Shown here: one piece after another, positions 47,038-60,923 of the stretch
How the letters are laid out: each line of letters opens with the position of its first letter
Numbering within the stretch: position 1 is the first letter of the stretch
NCBI RefSeq assembly: GCF_003086295.3
Contig: NC_092051.1
Span: 20,021,940-20,085,939, forward strand
Length of the DNA stretch: 64,000 nucleotides
From: Arachis hypogaea
Taxonomy: Eukaryota; Streptophyta; Magnoliopsida; Fabales; Fabaceae
Reading direction: 5' to 3'
The notes under the pieces: model-generated
Seen by the model: the letters and a program-made list of their open reading frames with translations, nothing else
Told to the model about the DNA's origin: nothing
Databases searched by the model: none
Translations under genes and position numbers: made by a program

Positions 47038-49597
47038 TTATTCTTCAAGGTCTTCAGTTCCCTGATGCAAAGCACCACCCTCACTGCCTCTTGCTGCTGT
47101 CTGCTTCTTATTTTTCTTACTTCTGGCTTTCTTAGCCTTCATTCTGCGTTTCTTCTCATTGGCATCCACCCATTTGTAGTCCGAAGGTATGTTGAAAGGG
47201 TCAACTTCATCTTTGTATCTGTGACTATCGGAGTCGCTGGACTGCCCTCCGCGACTTCCTTTCATCCATGAAATCCACGATGTTGAACCCTCCGGTTCCT
47301 TGGATTTCGCATCCTGGAAATGTGCTGGGCTGGAGAGTGGAGTTGAAAACTCCTCTGCTGGCTGAAGCTCCTCAAACTTCGTAAAGGTGACAAGAACTCG
47401 AATGGTAGGGACTATTGGGATAGCAACCTGAGTGGCACCAGAGATTATTATCGTTAAAAAACAGAAGCCTTTGTATAACAACACTGACAATGACAAACCA
47501 ATTAACCATCAGGTTAAGACCCAGACAGGCAGAAATCAGGCACTCCACTCGCATTTTAGTAACTTATGTTTAGTATAGTATAGCTTGAAATCTAAATCAA
47601 ATTAGCAAATGAAATCCATGAAGTGAGAAGTCAAAGCATGGCCAGAACTACTTGCAAGCAATTAATCAAAACGAAACGAAAAAATGAAAGAAGCAAACCG
47701 CTCCAATTCATTGTTTTACTCAGACTATGATAGATAACACTAACAGCAGTATCATGTCATGTCATGCACAAATGCCAGTACAAGAATAACCAAACAATAG
47801 AAACAGAGTCAAGTCACATGAATCTCCTCAATATTCTGAAGCTTTAAGTTGCCAACTCCAAAATAATGCAATGTACAGAAAAATGATGCCTAAAAAATTA
47901 AAAACCTATAGTTATTATGGTAATATGATTACCTTGACGGGAAAAGTTCCAAGAGGAAGCTTAGTTGTCAAAAGCTCCCTCAGTCTTCTAACAGCCTTAA
48001 CCTTATTTGCTAAGATGTCAAGTAGAGGCAAAAGCTCATCCGTTTTCAAAGGGAAATCTGGTGTTAACCACAAGACAGGTCTTAAACCCTTTTTATACTC
48101 ACTCTCATTCTTAGACTCAGTGGCTGTTCCTTTCTTCTTCTTCTTCTTATTGCTTTTGTCTTTTCCCTTCCTAGTGTCTCCACTATCTTCCTTCAAGTCA
48201 GATGCTGACTTTTGCTGATCACTTGACTTCTGGTTGCTACCTTCTGAGCCAAACTTCGAAACTTTCTTCAAAGTTTTTGACTCCTCAGGATCATCACTGC
48301 TACTCTTGATGTTTTTCTTGTTCCAACCAAACCAACTCTTCTTCTCTTTAACCACACCATTGGCTTCAGGATTCTCAAAGGTAGCTGCTGAGCCATTTTC
48401 TTGACTGTCTCCATGTTCCTCATCATCACACACCATATCAGCATTCCCCATACGTAGTGCAGAATCCAGTTGAATTCTTTCCTCAGCAGTCAATACATCA
48501 TCATACTCATCATTGTTTTCCCCATTTATCATACTTTCTCCATCCTCCACAGCAAAAAGCTCTTCGTCTGACATAGCACCTGGCACCCGTCTTGATTTCA
48601 CACTAACCATCACATGAAGCATGTCATAAACTTTTGCCTTCCAGTTCCCAACCATCTCAGTCTTCTCTTGGCGCCTCCAATTTAAATGGGGAATAAGCTC
48701 AGCCTGTGTAACATCAATACCCGGCCTATACATATTTGTCTGAGACATCAAGGAAACTTCATGAGCAACTTCAGCTTCTGTTGGTTGTGTACCAGCACCT
48801 TCCAAAGCATTTGTTATTTCCTTTTCTTTATGAGAAAGAGCAATCAAAGAACCAGGTGGCAGAGTTACATTACCATCCTCAGAAGCATATCCATCTCCAA
48901 GAAACAAAAATGTCTGGTCTGATCGTTGGATGCGTAAACCGTCAAAACCAGCAAGTGTCATATCAGCACGAAGATTAGAACCACGCTTCCAGATGCGATA
49001 TGTGTCTGAAGGAGCTATGCGTCCAATAAAAGGAATGACAGAGCTCTCAAAATGGAAAGTTATCTCCATATAAAAGTCACGTATGCGAGCTGCCGAAGCA
49101 ATGATGCGGGGAAGTCTACGACACCATTTAGCCCAAGCCAGAGGTTGATAATGCCGCGCGATAATCATGGCAATTGCTTCCTCCCTGGTGCACACTGCTT
49201 CTTGGAGAGCACTCCAACCATTCTCATTCTGAAGACTCCAATCTGCGCCTGCAGCCATCAATATCTCAGCAGAGATTGGATCTCTGAGACGTACTGCAAG
49301 GTGAAGAGGGGTCTCCCTACCAGGAACATCACGTCGATCAATAACTGCAGAGACCTCATCAGCTCGAAGCTCAGCGGCAAGAGATTCAGCCTCTGTATTC
49401 ACCTCACCAGCCTTGGCAAGCCTAGGCAGGGTGGAAACAATGCGCTGTAAGGCAACATGGTCGCGCCTGGCAACAGCCAAGTGGGCAGGACTATGTGCAT
49501 ATTTAGCTAAATCTTCCACTGATTTGTCCCCTATCTCTCTCTTTTCTCTCCTAGCCCCTCCTATACTACCATCATGAACAACTCCATTTGTTTCCAT
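47038..49597 (-). CDS. Ankyrin repeat domain 13 (ANKRD13)-like protein with GPCR-chaperone domain
   Basis: Two exons on the minus strand join in frame: 49597-47933 and 47427-47038, giving 684 aa. Ankyrin repeats occupy about residues 35-150 (SPAHLAVARRDHVALQRIV; ETPLHLAVRLRDPISAEIL; ADWSLQNENGWSALQEAV). The region after them (AWAKWCRRLPRIIASAARIR, then FYMEITFHFESSVIPF and RIWKRGSNLRADMTLAGFDG) is the GPCR-chaperone domain shared with animal ANKRD13. The long low-complexity acidic and Ser/Lys stretch (about 390-510), with a run of six Lys, is probably disordered. The fold resumes with GLRPVLWLTPDFPLKTDELL and, after the intron, VAIPIVPTIRVLVTFTKFEE. In animals this family works in ubiquitin-linked membrane trafficking; the plant role is not established. 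The start codon is the first ATG of a long, clean frame. Confidence 0.9.
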
Positions 49598-50600
49598 GGT
49601 TGGTCAATCTTGTGTTACGACGCAGAATTGCCACAGGCCTCACTCACACCATTGCTTTGCTTTTACGATTCACAAACAGTAAGCAATTGCCATGGTTTAA
49701 ATTGACTAGGGAAGACCACCAAAACGGGGTAACTTGTGCCTACTTGAATAGTAGTATAAATTTGTTGCTCTACCCTGCCACGATGAAGCTCCACTATTAA
49801 ATTGGCAGGGACTACTTGAACTGGGCAAAATTTTTTTGAAGAAAGAACAACAATAAAAATAATATTTTGGGGAACTGTGCTTTGCTTCAAATTCCTTCAC
49901 CATTCCTGATTCTCCCCCCAAAATTCGAACTCGAACTCGCAAGTACAAGCGTGCAAGGGGGTGATCTTGCGGTCCATGGAAAAGGAGCTCCAATCAAATC
50001 AAATTAAATCTGCAAAAAAAAAGAAAAAAGAAAAAAAGAACTGAGTCGAGAACCACCGAACAGTAACAGTAACAAACAAGGATTTATGCATAGTATAAGC
50101 TAAGATCAATTCCACCCACTACGCGGTTCTTAGCAGCACCCCTCCAATTGTAACCGCAACGAGTAACATGGGGTAAAAAATATATATAATTTTAAATAAA
50201 TAAATTATAGAGGTTGATGAAGTTGAAAGCAACAAATTTGAGAAATTGACAGGGGGGAGTTGGGAAGATAGAGAGTAAACCTAGAAAATTTGGTAGCATT
50301 TGGGAGGGTAAAGTTAAAGTGTCTGCATCAATGGAAGAGGAAGAAGTGAAAGATCCGTGAATGATTAGTGTCTTTTAGTTTGCATGAATTTCCGAATGAG
50401 TTTTCAGCAAACAAGAATCCAAGAGAAAAAAAAAAGTACTACGTACCTGACTCTGAATTATCACAGCAAAATTGAAAGAGAAACAGAGCGATCTAGTTCA
50501 GTGTGAATGATTGTAGTAGCTCCCGCTTCAGCTTCTTAGGGTTGTTCCTCTTCCTTCAACTTCGAACTTCAAAGTTCCCCAAATTGTTTGAAAAAAAAAA
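49598..50600 (-). promoter_or_regulatory. 5' leader of the ankyrin gene with a leader intron
   Basis: On the minus strand, TCAGAGTCAG|GTACGTAGT gives a good donor at 50447/50446. The exon upstream (about 50447-50560) is a typical non-coding leader. The intron acceptor lies between there and 49598 but could not be fixed. Promoter sequence probably continues beyond 50560. Inferred from splice-site shape. Confidence 0.5.
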
Positions 50601-53600
50601 AAGAAAAAAGAAAAAGAAAAGAAGAGGAAAGGAAAGGTGATCGGACGGTGGATATGAAAGAGGAAGATGGGATCTGACGGTGAGGATGGGATGGACCATT
50701 AAATGGTGAAAAGGGACAACACAACTCAAAAGGAAAGAGAGGGGGACTCCCGCTGGACTCGCCTCCTATATTTTCTCTGACAAGGGTCTTCTTAAAAGTT
50801 AAAACTGTAATCTAGGAGAGTTATTTAAAAACTTATTAATTAATTAATTAATTAACTAATATAATGTAATATACTACTGTTATGCCATTAATTTAAAAGT
50901 TTTACACTCAAATTTTAGAAATAGTAAAACAACTTTTATATTACCATTAGACATTAGATATATTGTTGTAATAATGTGGTGGTGGTTGTTGTGCGTTGCA
51001 TTTGCAGTAGTGAAGAAACGGGATTCTCCTTCTACTTTCAAAATTAACAAATTTTTTCCTATAAATGATTAAATATAATTCTCTGTTTTTTATTTGTAGA
51101 GTAATAATCCCATTTACTTATGCCTTGCCTTGTTCGGTGGAACTAACTCAATTTAGTTTACTTTGTTGATGAGTTAGTTACTTTGAAGAGGATCCCCCTG
51201 CAAGATTACTTTTCTCATGGCTCTTGATTGTAGCTCCAGCAAGGGTAAATCATTCATGCTTTCTTCCTCTCCCTTTTTTTTTTAGTAAAATGGTAAATAA
51301 ATTTTTTAAAATTTATATTTCGAATAAATTAATTAAAAAAAATACTAGTAAAATTTTTATGATAATAAATGTGAATAATTTATGTTCAAATTAAATTTTT
51401 TGACATTGATCATGGAGTTAATATGATAGTAATATATCTATATCTGCTCTTGTAAAAACTCCATTCATTTTTTTTTTTAAATTCTAATATGTCTGAAGTG
51501 TAGATCTTTAAAAACTTATTTGTTATTTTACTTTTTTTTTTGTTCAAGCTCTCTTTTTAGTAACATCTGCTTTAGTTTGAATAATTATATAAAAAATAAA
51601 AACTTTTAACATAAATTTAAAGTTACTTTAATTTTGTAATTATAATAAAAGAAAAAATGATATCTAGACTTTAAAAAATGCTGTTTATACTTTGTAGTAT
51701 TTATAAATGGGAAAATCTAAGGACCAGTACTTTTATTAAAATTTGGTCAACACTTAATCAGTAAAAAAAAAAAAGCAGTTTCACACTATTAAATGTAATC
51801 TCACATCATTAAAAATATCAATGATGACTAATTAATAGCTATAAATCACAAAATTTGTTGGCTTCTTAGCATTTCTCTAAAATAGGCTTCCATTATTTTA
51901 TTCACTTCTTAATAATTAAGAAGAAAAACTGTGTCCCTCAAAATTATTTTAGGACTAACTGTTTAATTAAAACAAGTGAATATAATGAGAAATAAATGGT
52001 CGAGTTAACTAGTATCAAAGAGATTAACAAATTGCAGTAACTTAAAGCCTCTCTGCTTAAGGATAATTACATGCATACCTAGCATGATTTCGTTTCTAGT
52101 TACTGGCTTCACAAGAGTTCATCATGAACCATCATTGTTTACGTAGGCGTACGCTGAAATTCTTGTTATTGATTGCAATGAAACTTCAAATGAAAAGCTT
52201 TCTTATGTGCAAGAATTTCGCTTGAGAATATATAGCAAATATTCCAATGTTATTTGTGAGAGACTAATTATAACCCTATAACTAACTCTTTAAAGCAGGG
52301 CAAACAAATAAGGCAGAATTATAATAATTGTGGGAGAATACTCGAAAGAGATTAACGTCAAGTTAGACGAAAATTTTCAAAATTTCCAATAAAATTGTAG
52401 ATGCGAAATTATTAGTAAGGGTCAGTCTTTGTTCTTTTGATTTGATAAAATTAACGATGAATTATTAGTCCTTTGGAGGCATAAGTATTTTATAGCAATG
52501 TGTTTTTTTTAATAAAATAACAAATAAATTTTCGAAAATTTAAGTAAATTTTGGATAAATTAATACTTAAAAAAAATATTAATAAAATTTGTTAGGATGA
52601 CATATGTAAGATGTAGACATATTATTTTTAAATTAGTCCTTTATAATTAAGATAAAAAGTTTTAATTTAAATTAATTTATTTATATTTGTATTGTAGAGA
52701 ATTTTATTTAAAATAAAATTAAAATATTTAACAAGAAGCTAAGATGTGTTTGTCTTTGTCCTTCACTTTGCAGTCGAATTTCCAAGTTGTGGCGGTTTAG
52801 ACGAAGTCTTAGTATGCCGTGGGGTTTTCTAAGTAGTAGAAATTCAGGTGCAGTTGACTTCACGTGAAGTTGATACCTGAGAGCCGTAAAATGATTTGAC
52901 TTATTTGACTAATTTTTTATCTAACGGTTCTCAGATATCAATTTCACGTGAAGTCGACTTCACTTCCTAAGTACTCTACAAGGAACAAGCTTTGTCATGC
53001 GTTGATATTTTCTCCATTATATGAGTTCTATCTACATTTAAATACCATTTGATCATAAACTTTGTTAATTGCAAAAACATACTACCATGCACAATGCATT
53101 ATTTGGTAACCCAATCTCGTTATATACTTGAAGGATAAATTACTAATTGATTATATCTTTACATTAGCACTATTAAAATGGTGAGGGCTTATATTCACAG
53201 GGCTATTTATTTAATTTTGGTTAACTAAGATATGAGTTTAATTAGGAAATTAATTTTTTTTAATATCAATTAATTTTTTATAATTATTTTAGTATTTTAA
53301 ATTTTAAATTCTAAATTTTACACCTAAATTTTAATTCTAAATATTAAACCCTTCAAAAAATTAAGAGTTAAAAAAAATAATTTTACAATAAAAAAGTTGA
53401 CTAATTAAAAGTTTGATTATATTATGGAGATAATAGTCAAAATTATGTTATTTAACTTAATATATATAATCTAATATATATAACATCTATAATTACACAC
53501 TTATTATATTTATATATAATATTACTCAATTGTTCTGAAAGTAATTAGAATACAAAATAAAATAAGTGATAATTAAAGAATGCAAAATAATATATCGTTG

Positions 53601-56208
53601 AATATTTTTTTAAACAAAAGAATTCAACGCACTAAAATAAAACAAGAAAAAAAAAACAATAAAAAAGGCATAAAAATGATAAAATTAAGGATTTAGTTAA
53701 TATGTGTCTTTATGACACATAATAAACTTACTACTAATGAAAAATTTTAAATATTTTTATTTAATGAATACAAAATAAATATATTAAAAATTTAAATTTA
53801 TTATATTTTCAAAGAAAAATTTCTCTTAAAGCACATGATAGATAAATCTTAAAACTAAAAATGTAAAATACATTGCTCACTCTTGCATTATTTCTGCCAT
53901 TATCATCATTAATAATTGCTCATTCTACATTATCTCTGCCATTATCATCAACAAATATTATATTAGAATTGATAATACTTCACTGGTAATTTTTAATCGA
54001 TGTAACAATGACTTTCGCAATACCTGAATAATTGTTTTGAAAGATCATTTGATTTCTTTCTAATCAAACACTTAAGATGACAGAAAAGAAGCTATTAACC
54101 ATTTTTTGCTATCTTCCTTTAAACTACTTTACGTTAGTCTTTTATTAATTTTTTATAATTATTAAAAATATATTTCATTCCTAAAAACCAGGATTAAATT
54201 TTAGACAACAAAGCTAAAAAAGTGAAGTTTAATTTTTTTATAACCGTTAAATTTTATTAAAGCCTTTTGTGAGTTTGTCAGCTTTGTGGACCATACTAGG
54301 GGTGCCATATCCCATATGCGTTTATATTAGTGAGTTTATGATAAAATTTAGAAGACATTCTGGTCTTGTGTTTGTCCTATTTTTGCTTGAGACTCACATG
54401 CAATGCATCGTAAGTTGTTCTTGGTCCCCGTTGCTCTTGTGGGCCTAATTAAGCTCACTAATAAAACTTTGTTTAGCCTCTTTTAATGTTTTCTTGGCCT
54501 TCTTTTTCTTATTTACTGCCTTGAATCTCTCGCTCTAGCAAGTAGCAACTATAGTATAGGCAATGGAAACAACTCAAGATCTTAGGACTTAGGAGTGCTT
54601 GCTTTCACTAGTCCCCACCTTAATTTGTCCACAATATTCTTTGTTATTTCTTTTTGTACAATGTCACTGTCACATTGTAGGATCTATCGGACATGTTACA
54701 AGTTACAACTTACAACTCTGTTAATTAAGGTACACATAGGCAAAGGCACAGCTTAATACTAGAAACTATATATGAAGTGATAATAAAAACATCAATGTGT
54801 AATTTGGGGTCACTGAATCAACAAATTTAGTGTGTTTTGATTAGACTTCTACCGAGATTCAAAATCAATATTTTGGTCAAAAGGTGATGGTTGTAGTTCC
54901 TGCATGTTCGAGGCAGAGACTCATGCAGTAGACCTGTTTGTATATTCTTGAAAAGTCTTTTGCGCATGCAGAAATTTTCTGTGTGTTCTTGAACCTTTTT
55001 TAACAGATTTTGAAGGCTCTATGGGGGTGTTATATAATTTTATCAGTACTCTTATACATAAGGGGTCCAGTAGTTGTGTTAATGAAGAAAAATGACAAGA
55101 GTTGCTATTACCCTACTTCAAATCTTTGATTGACACAAAAAATACCCCTTTTTAAGGGTAAAGTTGTTGAGGATGATAAGAATGACGTGTACAAGGATAA
55201 AATAGGGAAAAATTGACTGTTTATTGATTTACAAAAAGTTAATAATAGAGATAGAATTAAAATTTATTTTAAATAATAAAAATAAAATTAAATCAGATTA
55301 ACCGTAAGTTATATTTTTAAACTTTTAGAGTAAATACTCAATTTAATTTTTGTCTATTTTCATGAAAAATAAGGTAATTTTTGTCTAGAAAAATGAACAC
55401 TTCAGACTTCAACATTTTTATTTTAAGACAATACGATTCCTCTATTAAAAAAATCGTTAAATAGTAACGAAAATTAATTTTGTGAGAGTTTTATTTGTAA
55501 TTTGTGAAAATTTTAAACTCTCACAAACTATTAATAAGTTTTCTTTTGAAAAATTTTTTTACTAATAGTAGTTAAGTGCAGAAAGATTATTGATGAAAAT
55601 GATGTCACAAGAAACAAAAAATAATTGTAGTACGAAAACTTTTTTTTAAAAAAAAAATAAAATCGAATAAGAAATAAAAAAGAAAACATTAATGTTGATG
55701 ATATTGGTATTAGTGATGATGACGATAAAAGAGATAACAATGATGATAGAATATGATTACACAATAGACATATAGAAGTAGAAGTGATAATAATGAACAT
55801 GAAGAAGATGGTGGTAATAACTAATAAATAAGGAAAAGTACGAGGAAACAATAGACTTATTGTACAATGCATACAATGGGGTTTAATTGAAATTAAGAAT
55901 AGATCATGGGTTATTAATTAATTTTGTATTATTTTTAATTTGAAATTTGAAATTAATAGAATCACTCTTAATTATAGCATCAAAATAGCTAATTAGGTTA
56001 AAACGAGAATCTCCCACGTCATATCTTCTTCGATCAAACGGCTGCTCCATGCATATCTTTCTACCTCCCAGTCCACTGCCCACCACTGCGTCCTCTTGAT
56101 CGGCTTCCTCCTTCATATACGATCGAACAGTCCACCGCCAATAACAGCTAACCAACCAGCGCCGCCCTCTCCTCCGCACAGAACGCAGCCGGTTTTGACT
56201 CATTCAGA
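50601..56208. other. Large AT-rich intergenic region
   Basis: About 5.6 kb holds no gene that I can recognise. It has long poly-A/T stretches, one small MITE (52851-52960) and, from about 55320 to 55500, phrases that resemble decayed DNA-transposon ends. Short open frames near 55531-55872 and 55904-56203 (minus) are low-complexity or composition-driven. Confidence 0.55.
52851..52960. mobile_element. Small MITE, ACTTCACGTGAAGT family (intergenic copy)
   Basis: The left end CAGTTGACTTCACGTGAAGT pairs with the right end TTTCACGTGAAGTCGACTT. The interior phrases GAGAGCCGTAAAATGATTTG and TCTAACGGTTCTCAGATAT are also inverted to each other, so the whole 110 bp folds on itself. It is the fuller of the two copies in this window; the other is at 23932-24022. 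Confidence 0.82.
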
Positions 56209-59200
56209 ATGGCAGAATCGCAAGAAGAACGTGTTTTAAGCGAGGGTCCTCCTTTATGCACATCACCTTGCCGAAATTCATTAATGGAGGTCGATATAGT
56301 TGAACCGTTAGTTTTTGTAGCATCTGGTGTTTCAGAAAATTTACCATACGAACGAGAAAACTTAGCCAGCGATGTCGCAGGCCACAGTCAGCAGTCGAAC
56401 AAGGTGAGCAATTAGGATCCTTAAATTGTGCCATGGATGTTTATTTTGAGTTTAATTTTTATGTTTAGTCACAATGTAAATGAGTTCTTTAATTTTTATG
56501 TTTGTTTTATATTTAATGGTATCATTACATGCATTGAGGATTAGCTGGAATTAATTAATCATTTCGTGTTTATATGATTATATACAGGAAGCATATTTTT
56601 GTAGTTGTTTTTTGTATATGAATGTATGCTGTCTTCATGTTAAATGGCATCTTTATTTGCTAATCATCCTATTATGGACTTATGTGCTTATATGGATGAT
56701 GGAATAGCATAATTTAATTTTTTGGTATGCTTATATGAATACATTTTTATCTATGGTGTGCACATGTTATCCCTACATGATAATCATGCAAGTATGTAAA
56801 ATAGATAACCCTAGGGTGATGCGTGGCTGAAGTTGTTTACTGAATTGAAGTGAATGCTACTTGTAGTTACAACATGCTAACCATGGAATGCTTATATGAG
56901 TGTTGTAATAATGTGATGGTATGTTTATATGCTCAGTGCATATTTTTTAGATACATGCTCCTAGGCTTCTTGCATGTTATTTTAATATTTTTTATGCTCA
57001 TGGGATTATATGGTTATGTGTATCCTACATTTGTATAGATTAACCAATTATGAAGTTATTTGAGTGATTTATAATGAATGAGGTGTTTATGTTCTTCCTA
57101 CATCTGAAAAAAGAGTGTGTGTATGTAAATAAACATGAAAAAAATTTTGTTCATGGAGTGAAAAAAGAAGCCACTAAAGGATGATACAGGCCCTTAAATA
57201 ATAGCTAAAATGGAATAAATAATTGTAGTATCATCCTTGTTATTTTCATGCAGTTGTTTTTAAGCTAAAATGTGTATGATGATTAGCATGATTTCTAGCT
57301 GCTGTGGTGTTTTTACTGCATCTGTTTCAGGTTTTATTTACATAATATTTAATACTTTTATTATTACGTAATAATTTTATTTCCTTTCATATATTGTGTT
57401 TCTTTCTGAATTATAGGCCCTGCAACTGTCGGATATTAGTGAGGTTGGAAGTGAAGAGATGGAACTTGGTGATGAGGTTTTAAAATCTACTTTAATTTTT
57501 TCTAGTCACAATTCGCATGTTTCATTTGGTCCACAATGGTAACTAATTTTTCTAAAATAATCTAAATTGTAGTTACCAGATCATGGTTGCCTTCAAGAAG
57601 ACGAGATACCAAGAGTTGGCATGCGGTTTGCGCAGCTAGAGATGGCTAATGACTTTTATGTTACCTACGCCAAGAAAATAGGATTTGCAACTAAGATACG
57701 GACGACAACATATGACAAGATCACAAAGATACTCGTTAACCAAGCTATCCACTGTAATCGCGATGGGATTCGTGGGTCTCGTGTCAAAGCACCAATACGG
57801 AAGAATACAATTTCTGCTGTGGGTGCAAGGCAAGGATATATGTCAAGTTTGACAAAGACATGCAAGATTGGATTTTGTTCAAGGTTGACTTGAGGCACTC
57901 GCATCCTTGTTCAGCGAGAAAGGCTGTTCACTACCATGAGTATAGGAAGTTGAGCATGCATGCGAAGTGCGTGATCGAGAATAACGATGAGGCTGGGATT
58001 TCGACCAAATAAGACCTTCCTAGCTTTGGCAAATGAGGCTGGAGGGCCGTCTAACCTGGGATTCTCAGAAAAGGATTTAAGAAACTATATAATAGCGAGG
58101 CTCCGAACTAGCAACGTGAATGCTGATGTCAGGGAGATGATGAGCTACTTTATGAGGATGAAGGAGATCAATCCGAACTTCTTTTACGCGGTGAAGCTGG
58201 ATGAAGAGTGTAAATTTAGGAGTGCAGTATGGATGGATGCAAGGTGTAGGGCGTCGTATGAATACTACGGAGATGTCGTGTCTGTTGATAGCACCTACAG
58301 TACAAACAGGTATGTAGTAGTTAAGTTGGTGTTTGGTCCTTTAGTTGGTAAAACTCTATTCGATCGTGATTAACATTTCTTATATCCGGTTGGTTCTTCT
58401 TGTAGGCATGGATTATCGTTTGTGTCGTTTTTTGGGGTCAACCATCATGGTAGGTCGACCCTCCTCGGTTGTGCTTTGCTGGGGAATGAGGAAATTGCAA
58501 GTTATGAGTGGGTTTTCAGTCAATAGGTGAAGTGTGTTGGTACTGCTCCACATCGTATCATAACCGATCAATGTAAGTCCATTTACCGTGCGATAAAAAA
58601 TACTTTGCCCGACACACGCCACCATTGGTGCATCTGGCATATTACGAAGAAGTTACCTTTCAAGCTTGGGGGTTACCGCCGGTACAGATCTTTGTATGAT
58701 GACCTAAACGACATTGTATGGAACTCTCTGACTGAGGAGTCATTCGAAGATAACTGTGCTGATTTTATAGATGAGTACAACTTACATAACAACACATGGC
58801 TGTCAGGTTTGTTACTCTACGACTACTCTACACGCTTTAATTGCAATTATTCGGCATCTGGATGTTTAGCTTATCAGTTACTGTTGATGACAATTATATG
58901 GATGTTCATTATAGTATACATTTGGATGTTTAATTTATTAGTGACTGTGGATGGTCATTTCTCAGTTGTAGTAATATGTTTGGTGTAAGGTTTCTATGCT
59001 TAAATTGGGATTCTTTATTTCTTGTAAATCTGTATGATGACCGGCGCATGTGGGTCCCGATATACTTCAAGGGTGAATTTTGGGCTGCCATGAGGAGTAC
59101 GCAAAGAAGTGAGAGCATGCACGCATTCTACGGTGGATACTTACACAGTAAAACTAGCTTGGTTCAATTTGTTCACGAATATGACAATGTGCTTGGAGTG

Positions 59201-60199
59201 AAGGAGCAGAGGGAATTGGAGGATGATGCGGCAGACTCAAGGGGTGTTATCCCTTGTGCAACGAGCTCGCCTATTGAGAAACAGTTTCAACAAGAGTACA
59301 CTACCAGCATATTTAGGGATGTTCAAACGGAGTTCATAAAAAAGGCTAATTGCAGGGTCTCTGTCGTTGTTGAAGATGAGCCATCGGTGTCCATCATGGT
59401 GGAAGAGGAGAAATTAGTCAACGATACTATGATTTACATTCCGTACGATGTACATTTTGACCGGACAACACAGGAGGTTCGGTGTGAGTGCCATCTGTTT
59501 GAGAGTTCAGGTGTGTTGTGCTGTCACTGTCTTGAAGTTTTCCACTCGTATAAAGTTTACAAAGTACCTCCCTGTTATGTTCTCCCTCGATGGTGCAAGA
59601 AAGTAAAGCGCCAGCATACGTATGTCAAGAGTAGCCATGATGTCAGTCGGTCGGATGAGAGTCATGTTGCATTCAGGGGACTTTGTGCACACTTCTATAA
59701 TGTTGCTCAAGAGTTCGTCGGTGACGATGACGAAACATCATTGCTACATGCTGCTTTGGATGAAACAAGGACCAAGTTGGCAGCACACCGTGCAAAGAAG
59801 AGGTCTGAGACCGTGTCAGATGCCCACGCCAGCTTCGGCTCACAGAGTTCAAATGACATTGGTGTTGATGACATCCAAGGCCCATCGAAGGTCGCCACAA
59901 AGCGCAGGCCAAAGAGTAAGAGGCTCAGTGCTGCCCTTGAAAAGTCCTTCAAGAATTCAGCTCGGAGGAATCACAAGAAATCACCCCCGGTACATGTTTG
60001 GCTTTATCTCATCTTTCTATTTTTACTTGGTATAGTACGATGAAAGACCATAATTGTTTCCTTTTTTCTTTTTTTTTGTTGGCAGGTGTTTCGTCCTCAC
60101 GCTTCGCAAGATGTAAACCTTCCTTTTGTTGTTGGTCGGAATGTTCCCAAACAAGTCGGTGGTTTCATGTCTTTGTTAAACTCCTTAAACAAAAATTAG
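56209..60199 (+). pseudogene. FAR1/MULE-transposase-like pseudogene
   Basis: An open first exon (56209-56403) and a second (57417-57476) lead to a FAR1-type N-terminus starting 57573 (VGMRFAQLEMANDFYVTYAK). A missing base near 57822 and an extra base near 57990 put about 170 bases out of frame, but both flanks read normally. The transposase core continues: DVVSVDSTYSTNR, intron 58310-58405, FFGVNHHGRSTLLGCALLGN, then TAG at 58525 where Trp is expected, then IITDQCKSIYRAIKNTLPDT. After a second intron it reads RMWVPIYFKGEFWAAMRSTQ. A SWIM-type zinc finger (VRCECHLFESSGVLCCHCLE) follows. The last intron is 59990-60085 and the end is at 60199. The second intron's expected acceptor reads TTGTAA instead of TTGTAG. 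FAR1-family proteins derive from Mutator transposases. This copy is not functional as it stands. Confidence 0.85.
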
Positions 60200-60923
60200 T
60201 CTCATTTGGATAAGGCTGTCATAGTGATTATCTCGTCATATTTGTCTTTAAATGGTCCATGTTAGATTTAAGGTTTGTTGGTAGATGTGAAAAAGTCTAT
60301 ATCTTATTAATTCCAGGAACCGTTTTTTCATTTGTGAAATGCACCACTTTGCTCTTTTTTTTTTCGTTTAGACTTAATCCACATTGACTGTATTTCATGG
60401 TTAGTATGTAAGTTACGAGATTGTTTAATCAAATTGTAGTTCATTTCTACATGCTTTTCTTCGGGTACGTTGCAATTCGCGCCATATAATCAGTTGACGT
60501 CTTTTTTTCTTATCAAATAAGGTGGATGTTCAATTCTGCAAATAATCAGATGTTCATTTTCACTCTAGAGATGGATGGTTGTCCGTTGTTATGGTTTATT
60601 TTTTGACAAAATTACAGTAGATGTTCATTACATTAAGGTTTTGGATGTTTAGTTTAGCTGCTCTTGTGGATGGTTATTAATCAGTTATTAACCACTTGTT
60701 TAGTACAAACTTTTTTAAAACAATTTTTATAACTCCGGGAATCTAAGCTGCAAAAAAAAGGTGGATCCTTTTAATATAGAACCAATAAGTCCTTTTAATG
60801 TAGAACCAAAGAAAAAATCCTCCTGGAATCATGTCATTTTAATGTGGCATAAATAAATCCATAAGCATATCAACAGCGAGTAAAATAATTACAATATGGT
60901 ATTTTAATTCTATTTAGATAAAC
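60200..60923. other. Spacer between the FAR1-like and ULP1-like genes, with repeated GGATGTT motifs
   Basis: Non-coding DNA between two tail-to-tail genes. Between 60520 and 60690 the motif GGATGTTCA or a close variant occurs about six times. Otherwise AT-rich and featureless. Confidence 0.5.
60526..60690. repeat. Cluster of GGATGTTCA-like motifs
   Basis: GTGGATGTTCAATTC, CAGATGTTCATTTTC, GATGGATGGTTG, GTAGATGTTCATTAC, TTTGGATGTTTAGTTT and TGTGGATGGTTATT follow each other at irregular spacing of about 20-45 bp. The same motif appears in a FAR1-like intron (58850-58965) and, inverted, near the ULP1-like 5' end (63250-63700). Confidence 0.6.

Noticed and set aside
55531..56203. Minus-strand frames of 99-113 codons before the FAR1-like gene
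   Set aside because: One is low-complexity Leu/Phe/Ser, the other an Arg-rich antisense of a leader region; neither has a motif.
58976..59040. Start of the last large FAR1-like frame as an independent gene start
   Set aside because: The leading residues are intron sequence read through because the expected acceptor AG is changed to AA.
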